Source: Methylotenera sp. (GTDB taxonomy: Bacteria; Pseudomonadota; Gammaproteobacteria; Burkholderiales; Methylophilaceae). From it: DNA of 64,000 bases. The stretch's first letter is position 1, and the number at the start of each line of letters is the position of its first letter. Both the position numbers and the translations under genes were made by a program. The notes beneath the pieces were generated by a model, which searched no databases, was not told where the DNA came from, and was given only the letters and a program-made list of their open reading frames with translations. The stretch spans positions 57,099-121,098 of the forward strand of contig NZ_JAQSDC010000039.1 of NCBI RefSeq assembly GCF_029945705.1. The letters run 5' to 3'. Below, piece after piece: positions 27,825-40,800 of the stretch.

Positions 27825-28483
27825 TATTTCATCCCCTTCTGAAGCTTAGCTTTAATAGCTGGGCGCACAACAACATCGCCGCCTTTAGAACCAGGGATTG
27901 CACCTTTAATCAACAATAGGTTACGCTCAGCATCAACACGAACGATTTCTAGGTTCTGTGTTGTTACCTTAGTTGCACCTAAGTGACCAGGCATACGCTT
28001 ACCAGGGAATACTCGACCTGGATCCTGCGCCATACCAATAGAACCAGGTACGTTATGTGATTTAGAGTTACCGTGAGATGCGCGGTTAGACTTAAAGTGA
28101 TGACGCTTGATAGCACCAGCAAAGCCTTTACCCAAAGAAATACCAGTAACGTCTACTATTTGACCCGCTTGGAAAATATCAACAGAGATATTTGCGCCTG
28201 CAGTGTAATTAGCCAAAACATCACTAGTCACTGGGAATTCATGTATACCAGCGCCTGCAGCAGAACCTGACTTGGCATAATGCCCAGTCAATGCACTGTT
28301 GATGCGGCTAGCACGACGTGTACCGTAAGCAACTTGAAGGCCAGTATAGCCATCGCTTGCGATCGTCTTGATCTGTGTCACGCGGTTAGGTACAACTTCC
28401 AACACGGTTACTGGGATGCTTGCGCCGTCCTCAGTAAACACGCGGGTCATACCCACTTTGCGACCAATAAGCCCTAAGCTCAT
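27824..28483 (-). CDS. rplC: 50S ribosomal protein L3
   Basis: 219 residues beginning [20 protein letters not shown], with '[20 protein letters not shown]' and '[20 protein letters not shown]'. The latter includes the Gln-methylation region (in '[12 protein letters not shown]'). L3 nucleates 50S assembly. It is preceded by its own promoter and a hairpin, so rplC starts a transcription unit separate from rpsJ here. Confidence 0.98.
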   Translation of the reverse strand: MSLGLIGRKVGMTRVFTEDGASIPVTVLEVVPNRVTQIKTIASDGYTGLQVAYGTRRASRINSALTGHYAKSGSAAGAGIHEFPVTSDVLANYTAGANISVDIFQAGQIVDVTGISLGKGFAGAIKRHHFKSNRASHGNSKSHNVPGSIGMAQDPGRVFPGKRMPGHLGATKVTTQNLEIVRVDAERNLLLIKGAIPGSKGGDVVVRPAIKAKLQKGMK

Positions 28484-28509
28484 GATCGTATCCTTATTAT
28501 TTAGTTAAA

Positions 28510-28533
28510 AAGTCGATTACAATTGACCGACTT
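28510..28533 (-). promoter_or_regulatory. Leader hairpin with U-run before rplC (candidate attenuator)
   Basis: On the minus strand AAGTCG (28533-28528) pairs with CGACTT (28515-28510), extended by a G-U and a U-A pair, and is followed immediately by TTTTAA. Placed between the promoter and the rplC start, this is a weak intrinsic-terminator-like element. Ribosomal-protein (L4-type) attenuation is an inference. Confidence 0.55.
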
Positions 28534-28549
28534 CTGTGAAAGAGGGCGG

Positions 28550-28578
28550 ATTATACCGAACCCTCAATATTTTTACAA
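28550..28578 (-). promoter_or_regulatory. Promoter of the rplC-rpsQ transcription unit
   Basis: On the minus strand TTGTAA (28578-28573) and a consensus TATAAT (28555-28550) are separated by exactly 17 bp. GC-rich CCGCCC follows the -10, as in stringent promoters. It lies between rpsJ and rplC, which are adjacent without a promoter in the E. coli S10 operon. Confidence 0.78.
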
Positions 28579-28615
28579 CCAGTTTATTACAACAACATTT
28601 TTACTACTTAAATTC

Positions 28616-28924
28616 TTACAGCTTGATTTCCACATCCACACCAGCTGGCAAATCTAACTTCATTAACGCATCCACTGTTTTATCTGTTGGATCAACAATA
28701 TCCATCAAACGTTGGTGTGTACGAATCTCGAACTGATCACGTGAAGTTTTATTAACGTGAGGTGAACGTAAAATATCAAAACGTTCGATGCGTGTTGGTA
28801 ATGGCACTGGACCTTTTACCACAGCGCCTGTACGTTTGGCAGTTTCTACGATCTCTTGAGCTGACTGATCAATCAAACGATAGTCAAATGCTTTAAGACG
28901 AATACGAATTTTCTGTGTTGACAT
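28616..28924 (-). CDS. rpsJ: 30S ribosomal protein S10 (NusE)
   Basis: 102 residues with '[20 protein letters not shown]', '[20 protein letters not shown]' and '[20 protein letters not shown]'. S10 is a 30S head protein and, as NusE, binds NusB and NusG in antitermination and coupling. It sits 118 bp after tuf and is followed by a new promoter, so here it appears to belong to the str-tuf unit rather than to the S10 operon proper. Confidence 0.98.
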   Translation of the reverse strand: MSTQKIRIRLKAFDYRLIDQSAQEIVETAKRTGAVVKGPVPLPTRIERFDILRSPHVNKTSRDQFEIRTHQRLMDIVDPTDKTVDALMKLDLPAGVDVEIKL

Positions 28925-28954
28925 TATTTACTGCCTTTCTAATTTACTACTTTT

Positions 28955-28986
28955 CAAAGAGCGAAACGGCAGAGTTCACTCTGCCG
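28955..28986 (-). terminator. Terminator-like hairpin after tuf (copy 1)
   Basis: A perfect 8-bp stem, CGGCAGAG (28967-28974) with CTCTGCCG (28979-28986), and a TTCA loop. On the minus strand it is followed by TTTCGCTCTTTG, a moderately U-rich tail. It lies 57 bp after the tuf stop and before rpsJ, so it is more likely a partial terminator. Confidence 0.6.
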
Positions 28987-29042
28987 CTTGATTAAACTAC
29001 CTATTTATTACAATTACTCAATATGCTTTAGTTAAAATCATC

Positions 29043-30233
29043 TTACTCGATGATTTTAGCTACCACACCAGCACCCACAGTACGACCACCTTCACGGATA
29101 GCGAAGCGTAAGCCTTCTTCCATCGCGATTGGGGAGATCAATGTGACTACGATTGATACGTTATCACCTGGCATCACCATTTCTGTGCCTTCTGGCAATT
29201 CTACTGCACCCGTTACGTCTGTGGTACGGAAGTAGAATTGTGGACGGTAACCTTGGAAGAATGGTGTGTGACGACCACCTTCATCTTTACCTAGCACGTA
29301 GATTTCTGCTGTGAATTTTGTGTGTGGTTTGATTGAGCCTGATTTAGCTAATACTTGACCACGTTCGATGTCTTCACGTTTTGTACCACGTAGTAATACA
29401 CCTACGTTATCACCAGCCATACCTTGGTCTAGTAGTTTACGGAACATTTCAACACCAGTACAGGTGGTTTTTACGGTTGGTTTTAGACCAACAATTTCAA
29501 TTTCATCACCGACTTTTACAATACCACGTTCGATACGGCCTGTTACTACAGTACCACGACCTGAGATTGAGAATACGTCTTCAACTGGCATGAGGAATGT
29601 ACCGTCGATGGCGCGTTCTGGCATTGGGATGTAGGTATCTAACGCTTCTGCTAGACGGAAGATTGATGGTTCACCGATTTCTGTTTGATCGCCTTCTAAT
29701 GCTGCACGTGCTGAGCCTGTGATAATTGGTGTATCGTCACCTGGGAAGTCGTATTTGCTTAGTAAGTCACGTACTTCCATTTCAACTAGTTCTAATAGTT
29801 CAGCATCGTCTACTAAGTCTGCTTTGTTTAGGTATACAACGATGTATGGTACACCAACTTGACGTGCCAATAGGATGTGTTCACGTGTTTGTGGCATAGG
29901 ACCATCAGCAGCTGAACATACTAAGATCGCGCCATCCATTTGTGCTGCACCGGTGATCATGTTTTTAACATAGTCGGCGTGGCCTGGACAGTCTACGTGT
30001 GCGTAGTGACGGTTAGCTGTTTCATATTCAACGTGGGCTGTGTTAATGGTAATACCACGTGCTTTTTCTTCTGGTGCTGCGTCAATTTGATCGTAGGCTT
30101 TTGCTTCGCCACCGAATTTTTTAGACAGGATTGTGGTAATCGCTGCTGTTAGTGTTGTTTTACCATGGTCAACGTGGCCAATTGTGCCTACGTTAACGTG
30201 CGGCTTGGTCCGCTCAAATTTACCTTTTGCCAT
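29043..30233 (-). CDS. tuf: Elongation factor Tu, copy 1 (str operon)
   Basis: 396 residues. The GTPase domain has G1 '[10 protein letters not shown]', 'DCPGHADY' (G3) and 'NKAD' (G4), followed by domains 2 and 3. EF-Tu delivers aminoacyl-tRNA to the ribosome. The protein is identical to that encoded at 45850-47040. The DNA differs only at scattered synonymous sites, apart from the last codons, where the two copies diverge sharply. This copy is in the rpsL-rpsG-fusA-tuf operon, 42 bp after fusA. Confidence 0.99.
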   Translation of the reverse strand: MAKGKFERTKPHVNVGTIGHVDHGKTTLTAAITTILSKKFGGEAKAYDQIDAAPEEKARGITINTAHVEYETANRHYAHVDCPGHADYVKNMITGAAQMDGAILVCSAADGPMPQTREHILLARQVGVPYIVVYLNKADLVDDAELLELVEMEVRDLLSKYDFPGDDTPIITGSARAALEGDQTEIGEPSIFRLAEALDTYIPMPERAIDGTFLMPVEDVFSISGRGTVVTGRIERGIVKVGDEIEIVGLKPTVKTTCTGVEMFRKLLDQGMAGDNVGVLLRGTKREDIERGQVLAKSGSIKPHTKFTAEIYVLGKDEGGRHTPFFQGYRPQFYFRTTDVTGAVELPEGTEMVMPGDNVSIVVTLISPIAMEEGLRFAIREGGRTVGAGVVAKIIE

Positions 30234-30275
30234 TTAATTTTCCTTTAAATTTAATATATTAAGAATAGTTTTTAA

Positions 30276-32366
30276 TTACTTCTTATTCATAATGGCTTCA
30301 GCCACGTTTCTTGGTGCTTCTGTGTAGTGCTTAAATTCCATGCTATAGCTTGCGCGACCTTGCGACAACGAACGCACAGTGGTTGAGTAACCAAACATTT
30401 CAGCCAATGGCACTTCAGCGCGCAACACTTTGCCTGTTGCATTATCTTCCATACCTTGAATCATACCGCGACGAGATGACAAGTCACCCATGATGTCGCC
30501 CATGTAATCTTCAGGCGTTTCAACTTCTACAGCCATCATAGGCTCTAGCAAGATTGGGTCTGCTTTACGCATACCATCTTTGAAACCGATTGAAGCTGCC
30601 ATCTTAAAGGCGTTTTCGTTCGAGTCAACATCATGGTATGAACCATCAAACAATGTCACTTTAACGTCTACTACTGGGAAGCCAGCTAATACGCCTGACG
30701 GAATAGTCTCACGTAAACCTTTTTCAACAGCAGGAATAAACTCGCGCGGAACTGTACCGCCCTTAATTTGATCGATAAATTCAAAACCTTTACCTGGCTC
30801 ATTTGGTTCAAGAATTAGCCACACATGACCATACTGACCTTTACCACCAGATTGTTTAACGAATTTACCTTCAACTTCAACCTTTTTCTTAATCGCTTCA
30901 CGGTAAGCCACTTGCGGCGCACCAACGTTAGCTTCAACGTTAAATTCACGACGCATACGGTCTACTAGAATCTCAAGATGCAACTCACCCATACCAGAAA
31001 TAATCGTTTGGTTTGTTTCTTCATCGGTTTTCACACGGAAAGATGGGTCTTCTTGCGCCAAGCGGTTTAAAGCAACACCCATTTTTTCTTGGTCAGCTTT
31101 TGTTTTTGGCTCAACAGCAACGTGAATCACTGGTTCCGGGAATATCATGCGCTCTAAAATGATTTCATCATTCAAGCTACATAAAGTATCACCTGTAGTC
31201 GCTTCTTTCAAACCAATAGCTGCAGCAATATCACCTGCACGAACCTCTGTTAGAGGCTCACGTGTATTTGCGTGCATTTGCACGATACGACCGATACGCT
31301 CTTTTTTACCCTTAATTGGGTTGTACACCGTGTCACCCGCGTTAATTACACCAGAATAAACGCGGAAGAAAATCAATTGGCCAACAAACGGGTCAGTCAT
31401 GATTTTAAATGCCAACGCTGAGAATTTCTCATCATCAGAAGCTCTAAGGCGGATTTCATTACCTTCACCGTCTTCAGCTTTAGTTGGAGGAATATCTGTT
31501 GGAGCTGGCATCAACTCAACAACTTTATCCAACATGGCTTGAACACCTTTGTTTTTGAAAGCTGAACCACACACCATCGGTACAATTTCAAAGGCGATAG
31601 TACGCATACGCAAACCAGCCATGATGTCAGCTTCTGACAAATCACCTTCTTCAAGGTATTTATTCATCAACTCTTCAGTAGCTTCAGCTGCCGCTTCCAC
31701 CATGTTTTCGCGCCATTTATCACATTCAGCTTTTAAGTCTGCTGGAATTTCACGGTAGTCAAACTTCATACCTTGTGAAGCATCATCCCAGTAGATAGCT
31801 TTCATCTTAATTAGATCAACAACGCCTTCGAATTTATCTTCCGCACCGATTGGCACTTGTAAAGGAATTGGATTTGCTTTTAGACGCGCACGCATTTGAT
31901 CGTACACTTTAAAGAAGTTAGCACCAGCACGGTCCATTTTATTAACGAACGCTAAGCGAGGCACTTTGTATTTATTTGCTTGGCGCCATACAGTTTCAGA
32001 CTGAGGTTGAACACCACCCACAGCACAATACACCATACATGCACCATCAAGCACACGCATTGAACGCTCTACTTCGATCGTAAAGTCAACGTGGCCTGGA
32101 GTATCAATAATATTAATACGGTGTTGATCAAATTGACCAGCCATACCTTTCCAGAAGCAAGTAGTTGCCGCTGAAGTAATAGTAATACCGCGCTCCTGCT
32201 CTTGCTCCATCCAGTCCATTGTTGCAGCACCATTGTGCACTTCACCAATTTTGTGGTTTACGCCTGTGTAAAACAAGATACGTTCAGTCGTTGTAGTTTT
32301 ACCTGCATCAATGTGCGCAGAAATACCAATGTTACGATAGCGTTCAATAGGGGTTATACGAGCCAC
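30276..32366 (-). CDS. fusA: Elongation factor G
   Basis: 696 residues. The GTPase domain starts '[20 protein letters not shown]' with '[19 protein letters not shown]' and 'NKMD'; domains II-V follow, ending in '[20 protein letters not shown]'. EF-G drives translocation and, with RRF, ribosome recycling. The start codon is GTG (GTG GCT CGT), as for several fusA genes. The length is normal for a bacterial EF-G. It lies 97 bp after rpsG in the str operon. Confidence 0.99.
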   Translation of the reverse strand: MARITPIERYRNIGISAHIDAGKTTTTERILFYTGVNHKIGEVHNGAATMDWMEQEQERGITITSAATTCFWKGMAGQFDQHRINIIDTPGHVDFTIEVERSMRVLDGACMVYCAVGGVQPQSETVWRQANKYKVPRLAFVNKMDRAGANFFKVYDQMRARLKANPIPLQVPIGAEDKFEGVVDLIKMKAIYWDDASQGMKFDYREIPADLKAECDKWRENMVEAAAEATEELMNKYLEEGDLSEADIMAGLRMRTIAFEIVPMVCGSAFKNKGVQAMLDKVVELMPAPTDIPPTKAEDGEGNEIRLRASDDEKFSALAFKIMTDPFVGQLIFFRVYSGVINAGDTVYNPIKGKKERIGRIVQMHANTREPLTEVRAGDIAAAIGLKEATTGDTLCSLNDEIILERMIFPEPVIHVAVEPKTKADQEKMGVALNRLAQEDPSFRVKTDEETNQTIISGMGELHLEILVDRMRREFNVEANVGAPQVAYREAIKKKVEVEGKFVKQSGGKGQYGHVWLILEPNEPGKGFEFIDQIKGGTVPREFIPAVEKGLRETIPSGVLAGFPVVDVKVTLFDGSYHDVDSNENAFKMAASIGFKDGMRKADPILLEPMMAVEVETPEDYMGDIMGDLSSRRGMIQGMEDNATGKVLRAEVPLAEMFGYSTTVRSLSQGRASYSMEFKHYTEAPRNVAEAIMNKK

Positions 32367-32463
32367 GGCTATTACCTTTACTTAAATATTATTGCTTAAA
32401 TTCTTAAAGAGCGATGCAAATAGCCTAAGCACTTACTTAGGCCAAACAAACAACATTCAAATA

Positions 32464-32934
32464 TTAGAATCTGAAATGTGAGAATGCTTTATTCGCTTCT
32501 GCCATACGGTGAACTTCTTCACGTTTTTTCATTGCTGAACCACGCCCTTCAGAAGCTTCAGTTAACTCAGCAGCTAAACGTAAGCCCATTGACTTCTCAC
32601 CACGTTTACGCGCTGCATCACGCATCCAACGCATCGCCAAGGCACTACGACGGTTAGGACGCACTTCAACTGGCACCTGATAGTTAGCACCACCAACACG
32701 ACGGCTTTTAACTTCCACTAATGGACGTAAGTTTGTTAATGCAAGGGTAAATACTTCCAAAGCATCTTTACCTGTTTTAGCAGTAATTTGATCAAACGCA
32801 CCGTATAGAATACGCTCTGCAACAGATTTTTTACCACCTGTCATTAATACGTTTACAAATTTTGATACTTCTTGGCTTCCAAATTTTGGATCAGGAAGAA
32901 TGTTGCGTTTGGGGACTTCTCTACGTCTTGGCAT
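32464..32934 (-). CDS. rpsG: 30S ribosomal protein S7
   Basis: 156 residues beginning [20 protein letters not shown], with '[20 protein letters not shown]' and '[20 protein letters not shown]'. S7 nucleates the 30S head and touches the E site; in E. coli it represses the str operon by binding between rpsL and rpsG. Here that spacer is 115 bp, comparable to the E. coli arrangement. Confidence 0.98.
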   Translation of the reverse strand: MPRRREVPKRNILPDPKFGSQEVSKFVNVLMTGGKKSVAERILYGAFDQITAKTGKDALEVFTLALTNLRPLVEVKSRRVGGANYQVPVEVRPNRRSALAMRWMRDAARKRGEKSMGLRLAAELTEASEGRGSAMKKREEVHRMAEANKAFSHFRF

Positions 32935-33049
32935 TATTTTCTCTATTCTATTAAATTAATTTTGCTAGCAAATACATTAGCAAGGCATCTCAGCCGCTTA
33001 AATGCATATCTTATGCGCAATACATTACGAACACATTACGCAAAGTAAA

Positions 33050-33436
33050 TTACGCTGCTTTACCCGCTTTAGGACGTTTAGCACCGTATTTAGAACGTGA
33101 TTGCTTACGGTCTTTAACACCGGCCGTATCCAAACTACCACGTACCATATGGTAACGCACACCCGGCAAATCTTTTACACGACCACCACGTAGCAATACC
33201 ACGCTATGCTCTTGCAAGTTATGACCTTCACCGCCGATATAGCTAATCACTTCGTAGCCATTAGTCAAACGTACTTTTGCAACTTTACGTAAAGCTGAGT
33301 TCGGCTTTTTAGGTGTTGTTGTATAAACACGAGTACATACACCACGTTTTTGTGGACATGATTCAAGTGCTGGCACTTTACTTTTTGTGACCACTTTAGC
33401 GCGTGGTTTGCGTATTAACTGATTGATGGTTGGCAT
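33050..33436 (-). CDS. rpsL: 30S ribosomal protein S12
   Basis: 128 residues beginning [20 protein letters not shown]. The '[20 protein letters not shown]' region carries the Lys that is changed in streptomycin-resistant mutants; it is wild type here. '[20 protein letters not shown]' is also unchanged. S12 governs decoding accuracy. It is the first gene of the str operon, 170 bp downstream of rpoC with a strong terminator between. Confidence 0.98.
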   Translation of the reverse strand: MPTINQLIRKPRAKVVTKSKVPALESCPQKRGVCTRVYTTTPKKPNSALRKVAKVRLTNGYEVISYIGGEGHNLQEHSVVLLRGGRVKDLPGVRYHMVRGSLDTAGVKDRKQSRSKYGAKRPKAGKAA

Positions 33437-33499
33437 TGCCCTAATCCCTAATTTAAGTCATCTAAATTGATGTCTTCAAATATTACTTTTAAAATTTTG

Positions 33500-33549
33500 C
33501 AAAACAAATCAGGATAGCAATGTCATCGCTGACAATTTAGCTATCCTGA
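33500..33549 (-). terminator. Terminator of the rpoBC operon with nested hairpin
   Basis: A perfect 10-bp outer stem, TCAGGATAGC (33509-33518) with GCTATCCTGA (33540-33549). Inside the loop lies a second perfect stem, TGTCA-TCGC-TGACA. On the minus strand the outer stem is followed by TTTGTTTTGC, a U-rich tail. It lies about 60 bp after the rpoC stop. Confidence 0.85.
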
Positions 33550-33606
33550 AAAACCCAACATTCTATTTAGCCTGACTTTTATTGTCAAGCCTTTAATTGT
33601 TTGATT

Positions 33607-36600
33607 TTATTCTGCTGCCGTTTCACTTACTACTTCTACCGCTGGAACTTCAGCTTCCGTAAATAATGCTTCAGCTGGAATTTCTTTAGCTGGAGCGCTG
33701 CCTGCTACCGCCGCACGCTTGCGCGCATCATGGTATGCCAAGCCCGTACCTGCTGGAATCAAGCGTCCAACAATCACGTTTTCTTTCAAGCCACGCAATT
33801 CATCACGTTTACCTAAAATAGCCGCTTCAGTTAACACACGTGTTGTTTCCTGGAACGAAGCCGCAGAGATAAATGAATCTGTAGATAATGATGCTTTAGT
33901 AATACCTAGCAACACATACTCAAATTCAGCTGGGCGTTTATTTTCAAGAACAACTTGCTCATTTTGCGACAATAGATCTGCGCGCTCAACTTGCTCACCC
34001 ATGATGAAGGTTGTATCGCCAGCATCTGTCACACGTACACGACGTAGCATTTGGCGTACAATCACCTCAATATGCTTATCGTTAATCTTTACACCTTGTA
34101 AACGATAAACGTCTTGCACTTCATCGATAATATAACGTGCTAAAGCTTCACGACCTTGTAACCGCAAGATATCTTGCGGTTCAGCTGGGCCATCAACAAT
34201 GCTCTCACCTTTAGTCACCACTTGGCCATCATGCGCCGTTACGTGTTTATCTTTAGGAATCAAGAACTCGCTGGTGATGCCATCTAAATCAGTAATCACT
34301 AAACGTTGTTTACCTTTAGTATCTTTACCGAACGACACTGTACCTGTCACTTCAGCTAACATACCTGCATCTTTTGGTGAACGTGCTTCAAACAACTCAG
34401 CGACGCGTGGAAGACCCCCAGTAATATCACGTGTTTTAGATGATTCTTGTGGAATACGTGCAATCACTTCACCAACGCCTACTGCTTGACCATCTTTAAC
34501 AGTAATAATGCAACCCAATTGGAATGTCGTATTGACAGACTGCTCACTACCCGTAATTTTCACTTCAACGCCATTAGCATCCAGCAATTTAACTTGTGGA
34601 CGCAGACCTTTAGTTTGGCCAGCACGTTGTTTAGGATCGATCACTACCAATGATGACAAACCTGTTACATCATCGATTTGCTTAGCAACGGTAATACCTT
34701 CTTCCACGTTTTCAAATTTAATTTGACCCGCGTACTCAGTAATAATTGGGCGGGTATGTGGATCCCAAGTTGCAATCGCTTGACCCGCTTTTACAGTTTT
34801 ACCATCAGTAATTTGCAATGTTGCGCCGTATGGCACTTTATGACGCTCACGCTCACGACCGTTTTCATCAGCAATAATCACTTCACCATTACGTGAAATC
34901 ACTACTTGCTCATTACGCGCATTCGTTACGTAACGCATCGTAGAAGTGAAGTTCAACACACCGTTAGACTTACCTTCAACTTGCGACACTGAAGCCGCAC
35001 GTGATGCCGCACCACCAATATGGAACGTACGCATTGTCAACTGCGTACCAGGCTCACCGATTGATTGCGCCGCAATCACACCTACAGCTTCACCCATACT
35101 AATCAATTTGCCACGACCTAGGTCGCGTCCATAACATTTAGCACAGATGCCGTAACGCGTATCACAGGTAAGTGCAGTACGCACTTTCACTTCATCAATA
35201 CCAAGCGCATCAAGGTGCTCAACTTCATCTTCACCCAATAATGTACCTGCTGGGTAAATCACTTCTTGCGTTTCTGGGTTAACTACATCAAGCGCAGCAG
35301 TACGACCTAAAATACGATCGTGCAACGGCTCAATTACTTCACCGCCTTTTACTAAGGCTTTAGTCACCAAACCATCACTAGTACCACAGTCAATTTCAGT
35401 CACGACTAAATCTTGCGTTACGTCCACTAGACGACGTGTTAAGTAACCAGAGTTCGCTGTTTTCAACGCAGTATCGGCTAGACCCTTACGAGCACCGTGG
35501 GTTGAAATAAAGTATTGCAATACGTTTAGACCATCACGGAAGTTCGCTTTAATTGGCGTTTCAATGATAGAACCATCTGGTTTAGCCATCAAACCACGCA
35601 TACCAGCTAACTGACGAATCTGCGCTGCAGAACCACGCGCACCAGAGTCGGCCATCATGTAAATAGCATTGAATGATTCTTGACGTAGCACTTTACCTGC
35701 TTTGTCTTTCACTTGCTTGCCATCAGCGTCTAATACATCTTCTTCTTTAAGTTGCTTCATCATGGCATCAGCAACTTTATCACTTGCACGACCCCAAATA
35801 TCCACCACTTTATTGTAACGCTCACCTTGAGTTACCAAGCCTGAAACGTACTGATCTTCAATTTCTTTCACTTCAGATTCAGCAGCAGCAATCAACCCGC
35901 CTTTTTCTTTTGGTACTAACATATCGTTAATACTGATAGAGATACCAGCTTTAGTTGCGTATGAGTAACCAGCATCTTTAAGCTTATCAGCGAATATAAC
36001 TGTTTCGCGGATACCCACCTTACGGAATGAAGCATTGATTAATTTAGAAATTTCTTTCTTTTTCAATGCCTTATCTAGATTGCTATAAGCTAAACCAGCA
36101 GGTAGAATTTGTGACAATAATGCACGGCCTACCGTTGTTTCGTAACGATTGATTTTTTCAGTTTTAACGCCGTCTAAATCTAGCTCGTATTCTTTAATAC
36201 GCACGGTAACTTTGGCATGAAGGTCAATTAAGCCTTGGTCATACACACGTTGCACTTCTTTAACATCAGCAAAGCGCATGCCTTCACCGCGAGCGGCTAC
36301 TCTTTCACGCGTCATGTAATAAAGACCCAACACGATATCTTGTGACGGCACAATAATTGGTTCACCGTTTGCTGGAGACAACACGTTGTTTGAAGCCAAC
36401 ATTAAAGTACGTGCTTCCATTTGCGCTTCTAAGCTCAATGGAACGTGAACAGCCATTTGGTCACCATCGAAGTCGGCGTTGAATGCCGCGCAAACTAATG
36501 GGTGCAATTGAATCGCTTTACCTTCGATCAAGATCGGCTCAAAAGCTTGAATACCTAAACGGTGCAATGTAGGTGCACGGTTAAGTAATACTGGATGCTC

Positions 36601-37851
36601 GCGGATAACATCCTCGAGAATATCCCAAACTTCTGGTCCTTCTTCTTCTACTTTTTTCTTCGCAGCTTTAATCGTTGTTGCAATACCTAACACTTCCAAT
36701 TTATGGAAAATGAATGGTTTGAACAATTCCAAAGCCATTTTCTTAGGTAAACCACATTGGTGCAATTTCAGTTGTGGACCAACCACAATTACTGAACGAC
36801 CTGAGTAATCCACACGTTTACCCAACAAGTTCTGACGGAAACGACCGCCTTTACCTTTAATCATGTCAGCCAATGATTTCAATGGACGCTTGTTAGCACC
36901 AGTCATCACTTTGCCGCGACGACCGTTATCTAATAGTGAATCCACCGCTTCTTGCAACATACGTTTTTCATTACGTACGATAATTTCAGGTGCTTTTAAC
37001 TCTAACAAACGTTTTAAGCGGTTGTTACGGTTAATCACGCGACGATATAAATCGTTCAAATCAGACGTTGCAAATCGTCCACCATCCAATGGTACTAATG
37101 GACGTAATTCTGGTGGCAATACCGGCAAGATTTCAAGAATCATCCACTCTGGCTTAATACCAGATTTTTGGAACGCTTCTAGTACTTTCAAGCGTTTTGC
37201 AATTTTCTTGATTTTTGCTTCAGAGCCTGTTGCGCCCAGATCTTGACGTAATTGAACCACTTCACGCTCAATATCCATTGTACGTAATAACTCACGCACC
37301 GCTTCTGCACCCATGACAGCATTGAATTCGTCGCCGTATTCTTCAACTTTTGCCAAGTAGTCATCTTCAGTTAACAACTGACCGCGTGTAAGCGGCGTCA
37401 TGCCTGGATCCACTACGATAAATGCTTCAAAGTACAATACGCGCTCAATATCACGTAAAGCAATATCCAACACCATACCTAAACGGCTTGGTAATGACTT
37501 CAAGAACCAAATATGCGCTACTGGTGATGCTAGGTCAATATGACCCATACGCTCACGACGCACTTTTGACAATGTCACTTCAACGCCACATTTTTCACAA
37601 ATTACACCGCGATGTTTTAAGCGTTTGTATTTACCGCATAGGCACTCGTAATCTTTTATCGGGCCAAAGATTTTTGCACAGAACAAGCCATCACGCTCAG
37701 GCTTGAATGTACGGTAGTTGATAGTTTCTGGCTTTTTAACTTCGCCATATGACCATGAACGGATTTTTTCAGGTGAAGCGAGTGCGATCTTAATAGCATC
37801 GAACTCTTCTTCTTGGGTAACTTGCTTAAATAAGTCTAATAGAGCTTTCAA
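33607..37851 (-). CDS. rpoC: RNA polymerase beta' subunit
   Basis: 1414 residues. The N-terminal zinc ribbon is '[20 protein letters not shown]', the catalytic Mg site NADFDGD lies at about 458-464, and the second zinc site is '[16 protein letters not shown]'. A Pro/Glu/Ala-rich tail of about 40 residues ends the protein. The start codon is TTG, supported by AGGAG 7 nt upstream and by the family N terminus 'KALLDLFKQ'. It lies 47 bp after rpoB and forms the catalytic core of RNA polymerase with it. The length is in the range of Betaproteobacteria. Confidence 0.99.
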   Translation of the reverse strand: MKALLDLFKQVTQEEEFDAIKIALASPEKIRSWSYGEVKKPETINYRTFKPERDGLFCAKIFGPIKDYECLCGKYKRLKHRGVICEKCGVEVTLSKVRRERMGHIDLASPVAHIWFLKSLPSRLGMVLDIALRDIERVLYFEAFIVVDPGMTPLTRGQLLTEDDYLAKVEEYGDEFNAVMGAEAVRELLRTMDIEREVVQLRQDLGATGSEAKIKKIAKRLKVLEAFQKSGIKPEWMILEILPVLPPELRPLVPLDGGRFATSDLNDLYRRVINRNNRLKRLLELKAPEIIVRNEKRMLQEAVDSLLDNGRRGKVMTGANKRPLKSLADMIKGKGGRFRQNLLGKRVDYSGRSVIVVGPQLKLHQCGLPKKMALELFKPFIFHKLEVLGIATTIKAAKKKVEEEGPEVWDILEDVIREHPVLLNRAPTLHRLGIQAFEPILIEGKAIQLHPLVCAAFNADFDGDQMAVHVPLSLEAQMEARTLMLASNNVLSPANGEPIIVPSQDIVLGLYYMTRERVAARGEGMRFADVKEVQRVYDQGLIDLHAKVTVRIKEYELDLDGVKTEKINRYETTVGRALLSQILPAGLAYSNLDKALKKKEISKLINASFRKVGIRETVIFADKLKDAGYSYATKAGISISINDMLVPKEKGGLIAAAESEVKEIEDQYVSGLVTQGERYNKVVDIWGRASDKVADAMMKQLKEEDVLDADGKQVKDKAGKVLRQESFNAIYMMADSGARGSAAQIRQLAGMRGLMAKPDGSIIETPIKANFRDGLNVLQYFISTHGARKGLADTALKTANSGYLTRRLVDVTQDLVVTEIDCGTSDGLVTKALVKGGEVIEPLHDRILGRTAALDVVNPETQEVIYPAGTLLGEDEVEHLDALGIDEVKVRTALTCDTRYGICAKCYGRDLGRGKLISMGEAVGVIAAQSIGEPGTQLTMRTFHIGGAASRAASVSQVEGKSNGVLNFTSTMRYVTNARNEQVVISRNGEVIIADENGRERERHKVPYGATLQITDGKTVKAGQAIATWDPHTRPIITEYAGQIKFENVEEGITVAKQIDDVTGLSSLVVIDPKQRAGQTKGLRPQVKLLDANGVEVKITGSEQSVNTTFQLGCIITVKDGQAVGVGEVIARIPQESSKTRDITGGLPRVAELFEARSPKDAGMLAEVTGTVSFGKDTKGKQRLVITDLDGITSEFLIPKDKHVTAHDGQVVTKGESIVDGPAEPQDILRLQGREALARYIIDEVQDVYRLQGVKINDKHIEVIVRQMLRRVRVTDAGDTTFIMGEQVERADLLSQNEQVVLENKRPAEFEYVLLGITKASLSTDSFISAASFQETTRVLTEAAILGKRDELRGLKENVIVGRLIPAGTGLAYHDARKRAAVAGSAPAKEIPAEALFTEAEVPAVEVVSETAAE

Positions 37852-37898
37852 GTCTGTTCTCCTTACAATGCGCCCACTTGAGGGCGCATGTATATAAA

Positions 37899-40800
37899 TT
37901 AATTGCGGTCTAGGTCAATGTCGATAGCAAGTGAACGAATTTCTTTCACTAACACGTTGAATGATTCCGGCATACCAGCATCAATTTTGTGTTCGCCTTT
38001 AACAATATTTTCATATACTTTTGTACGGCCAGTCACGTCATCAGACTTCACTGTCAGCATTTCTTGCAATGTATATGAAGCACCATAAGCTTCAAGCGCC
38101 CAAACCTCCATCTCACCGAAACGCTGACCACCGAATTGAGCTTTACCGCCCAATGGTTGTTGCGTAACAAGAGAATACGGACCTGTTGAACGTGCATGCA
38201 TTTTGTCATCCACCAAGTGATGCAATTTCAATACGTGCATATAACCAACTGTCACTGGACGTTCAAATGCATCACCAGTACGACCATCAAACAATGTTAC
38301 TTGTGTTTTACCAGCATGGAATTGCAACTGTTTTGTACGTGCTGCATCATCAGGGTAAGCTAAATCAAGCATCGCTTTAATATCAGATTCTGCCGCACCA
38401 TCAAACACTGGCGTTGCAAAAGGCACACCGTTTGTTAAGTTGCGTGCAAGCTCTAATACTTCAGTGTCAGTAAACGAATTGATGTCTTCTTTTTTACCTG
38501 TGCTGTCGTTGTAGATTTGCTCAAGGAACTTGCGAATTTCAGCCACTTTAGCTTCTTCACGCAACATTTCATCAATACGCAAACCTAGACCTTTAGCAGC
38601 CCAACCCAAGTGAACCTCTAAAATCTGACCGATGTTCATACGTGAAGGAACGCCTAGCGGGTTCAACACGATGTCCATTGGTGTACCATCCGCCATGTGC
38701 GGCATATCTTCAATTGGGCAGATTTTTGAAATAACACCCTTGTTACCGTGACGACCAGCCATTTTATCACCAGGCTGAATGCGACGTTTAACAGCTAAAT
38801 ACACTTTAACCATTTTTTGTACGCCAGCTGGCAACTCATCGCCTTGCGTTAATTTACGTTTTTTCTCTTCAAACTTGCTGTCAAAGTTAACACGCGCTTG
38901 TGCCAAACTGTCTTTTAACTGCTCTAATTGACGCGCTGTTTCTTCGTCAGTTAAGCGAATATCAAACCAGTCATAGCGACCTACTGATGCCAAGTACTCA
39001 GCAGTTAAAGTATCGCCTTTTTTCAGTTTGTTAGGACCGCCAGTGGCAGTTTTACCTTCAATCAAACGACGGATACGACCGAATGCATCGTCTTCAACAA
39101 TACGCATTTGGTCAGCTAAGTCTTGTTTGTAATGCGTTAGCTGATCATCGATAATTTGTTGTGCACGTGAATCACGCTCTAAACCTTCACGGGTAAATAC
39201 TTGTACGTCAATCACTGTACCGCTCATGCCTGAAGGCACGCGCAATGAAGTATCTTTAACGTCAGATGCTTTTTCACCGAAAATAGCGCGTAACAACTTC
39301 TCTTCTGGTGTCAGTTGCGTTTCACCTTTTGGTGTCACTTTACCAACAAGTACATCACCCGCTTCAACATCAGCACCAATATAGATAATACCCACTTCAT
39401 CTAAACGACCTAACATACGCTCGCTTAGGTTTGAAATATCCTGTGTAATCTCTTCAGCACCAAGTTTCGTATCGCGAGCAACAACAGTTAACTCTTCAAT
39501 GTGAATTGAAGTGTAACGATCATCAGCCACAACGCGCTCAGAAATCAAAATCGAGTCTTCGTAGTTATAACCGTTCCAAGGCATAAAGCCTACTAACATG
39601 TTTTGACCTAAAGCCAATTCACCCATATCCGTAGAAGCACCATCCGCAATCACATCACCACGCGCCAATTTATCGCCTACGCGAACTAAAGGACGTTGGT
39701 TAATGTTTGTGTTTTGGTTTGAACGCGTATATTTAGTTAAGTTGTAAATATCTACACCAACTTCACCATCTTTTGCTTCGTCATCGTTGACACGAACCAC
39801 AATACGGCCTGAATCAACGTAATCCACTAAACCGCCACGACGTGCTTGCACTGTAGTACCAGAGTCAACCGCAACCGTACGTTCAATACCCGTACCAACC
39901 ACGGCTTTTTCAGCACGTAGACATGGCACTGCTTGACGCTGCATGTTGGCACCCATCAATGCGCGGTTCGCATCATCGTGTTCCAAGAATGGAATCAATG
40001 AAGCCGCAACAGATACAATTTGACCTGGCGCAACGTCCATATATTGAACGCGGTCTGGCTGAGTCATTGTGAACTCGTTGTGATGACGTGATGAAACCAA
40101 GTCTTCAACAAACATGTTCTTAGTATCTAAGTCTGTATTCGCTTGCGCGATCATGTACTGACTTTCTTCAATCGCTGAAAGATAGTCAATGGTGTCAGAT
40201 ACTTTATTGCCTTCAACACGGCGATACGGTGTTTCTAAGAAACCGTATTCGTTAGTACGTGCGTACAGAGCTAAAGAGTTAATCAAACCAATGTTTGGAC
40301 CCTCTGGCGTTTCAATTGGACACATACGGCCATAGTGAGTAGAGTGAACGTCGCGCACTTCGAAACCTGCGCGTTCACGTGTCAAACCGCCTGGGCCTAA
40401 TGCAGAAATACGACGTTTATGCGTAATTTCAGACAATGGATTGGTTTGATCCATAAATTGTGACAATTGGCTTGAACCAAAGAATTCACGAATCGCGCTA
40501 GACACTGGTTTAGCGTTAATCAAGTCATGTGGCATTAAGTTATCCGACTCAGCTTGTGACAAACGCTCTTTAACAGCGCGTTCTACACGAACCAAACCTG
40601 TGCGGAATTGATTCTCTGCCAACTCACCAACTGAACGAATACGACGATTACCTAAATGGTCAATATCATCAATCTCGCCGCGGCCATTGCGTAACTCAAG
40701 CAACACGCCGATAACAGCAAGAATATCGTCATTTGAAAGGATATAAGCACCTTCAGCACCACGTGGGCCTACAGTCTCGTAGAACTTGCGCATCCAGTTT

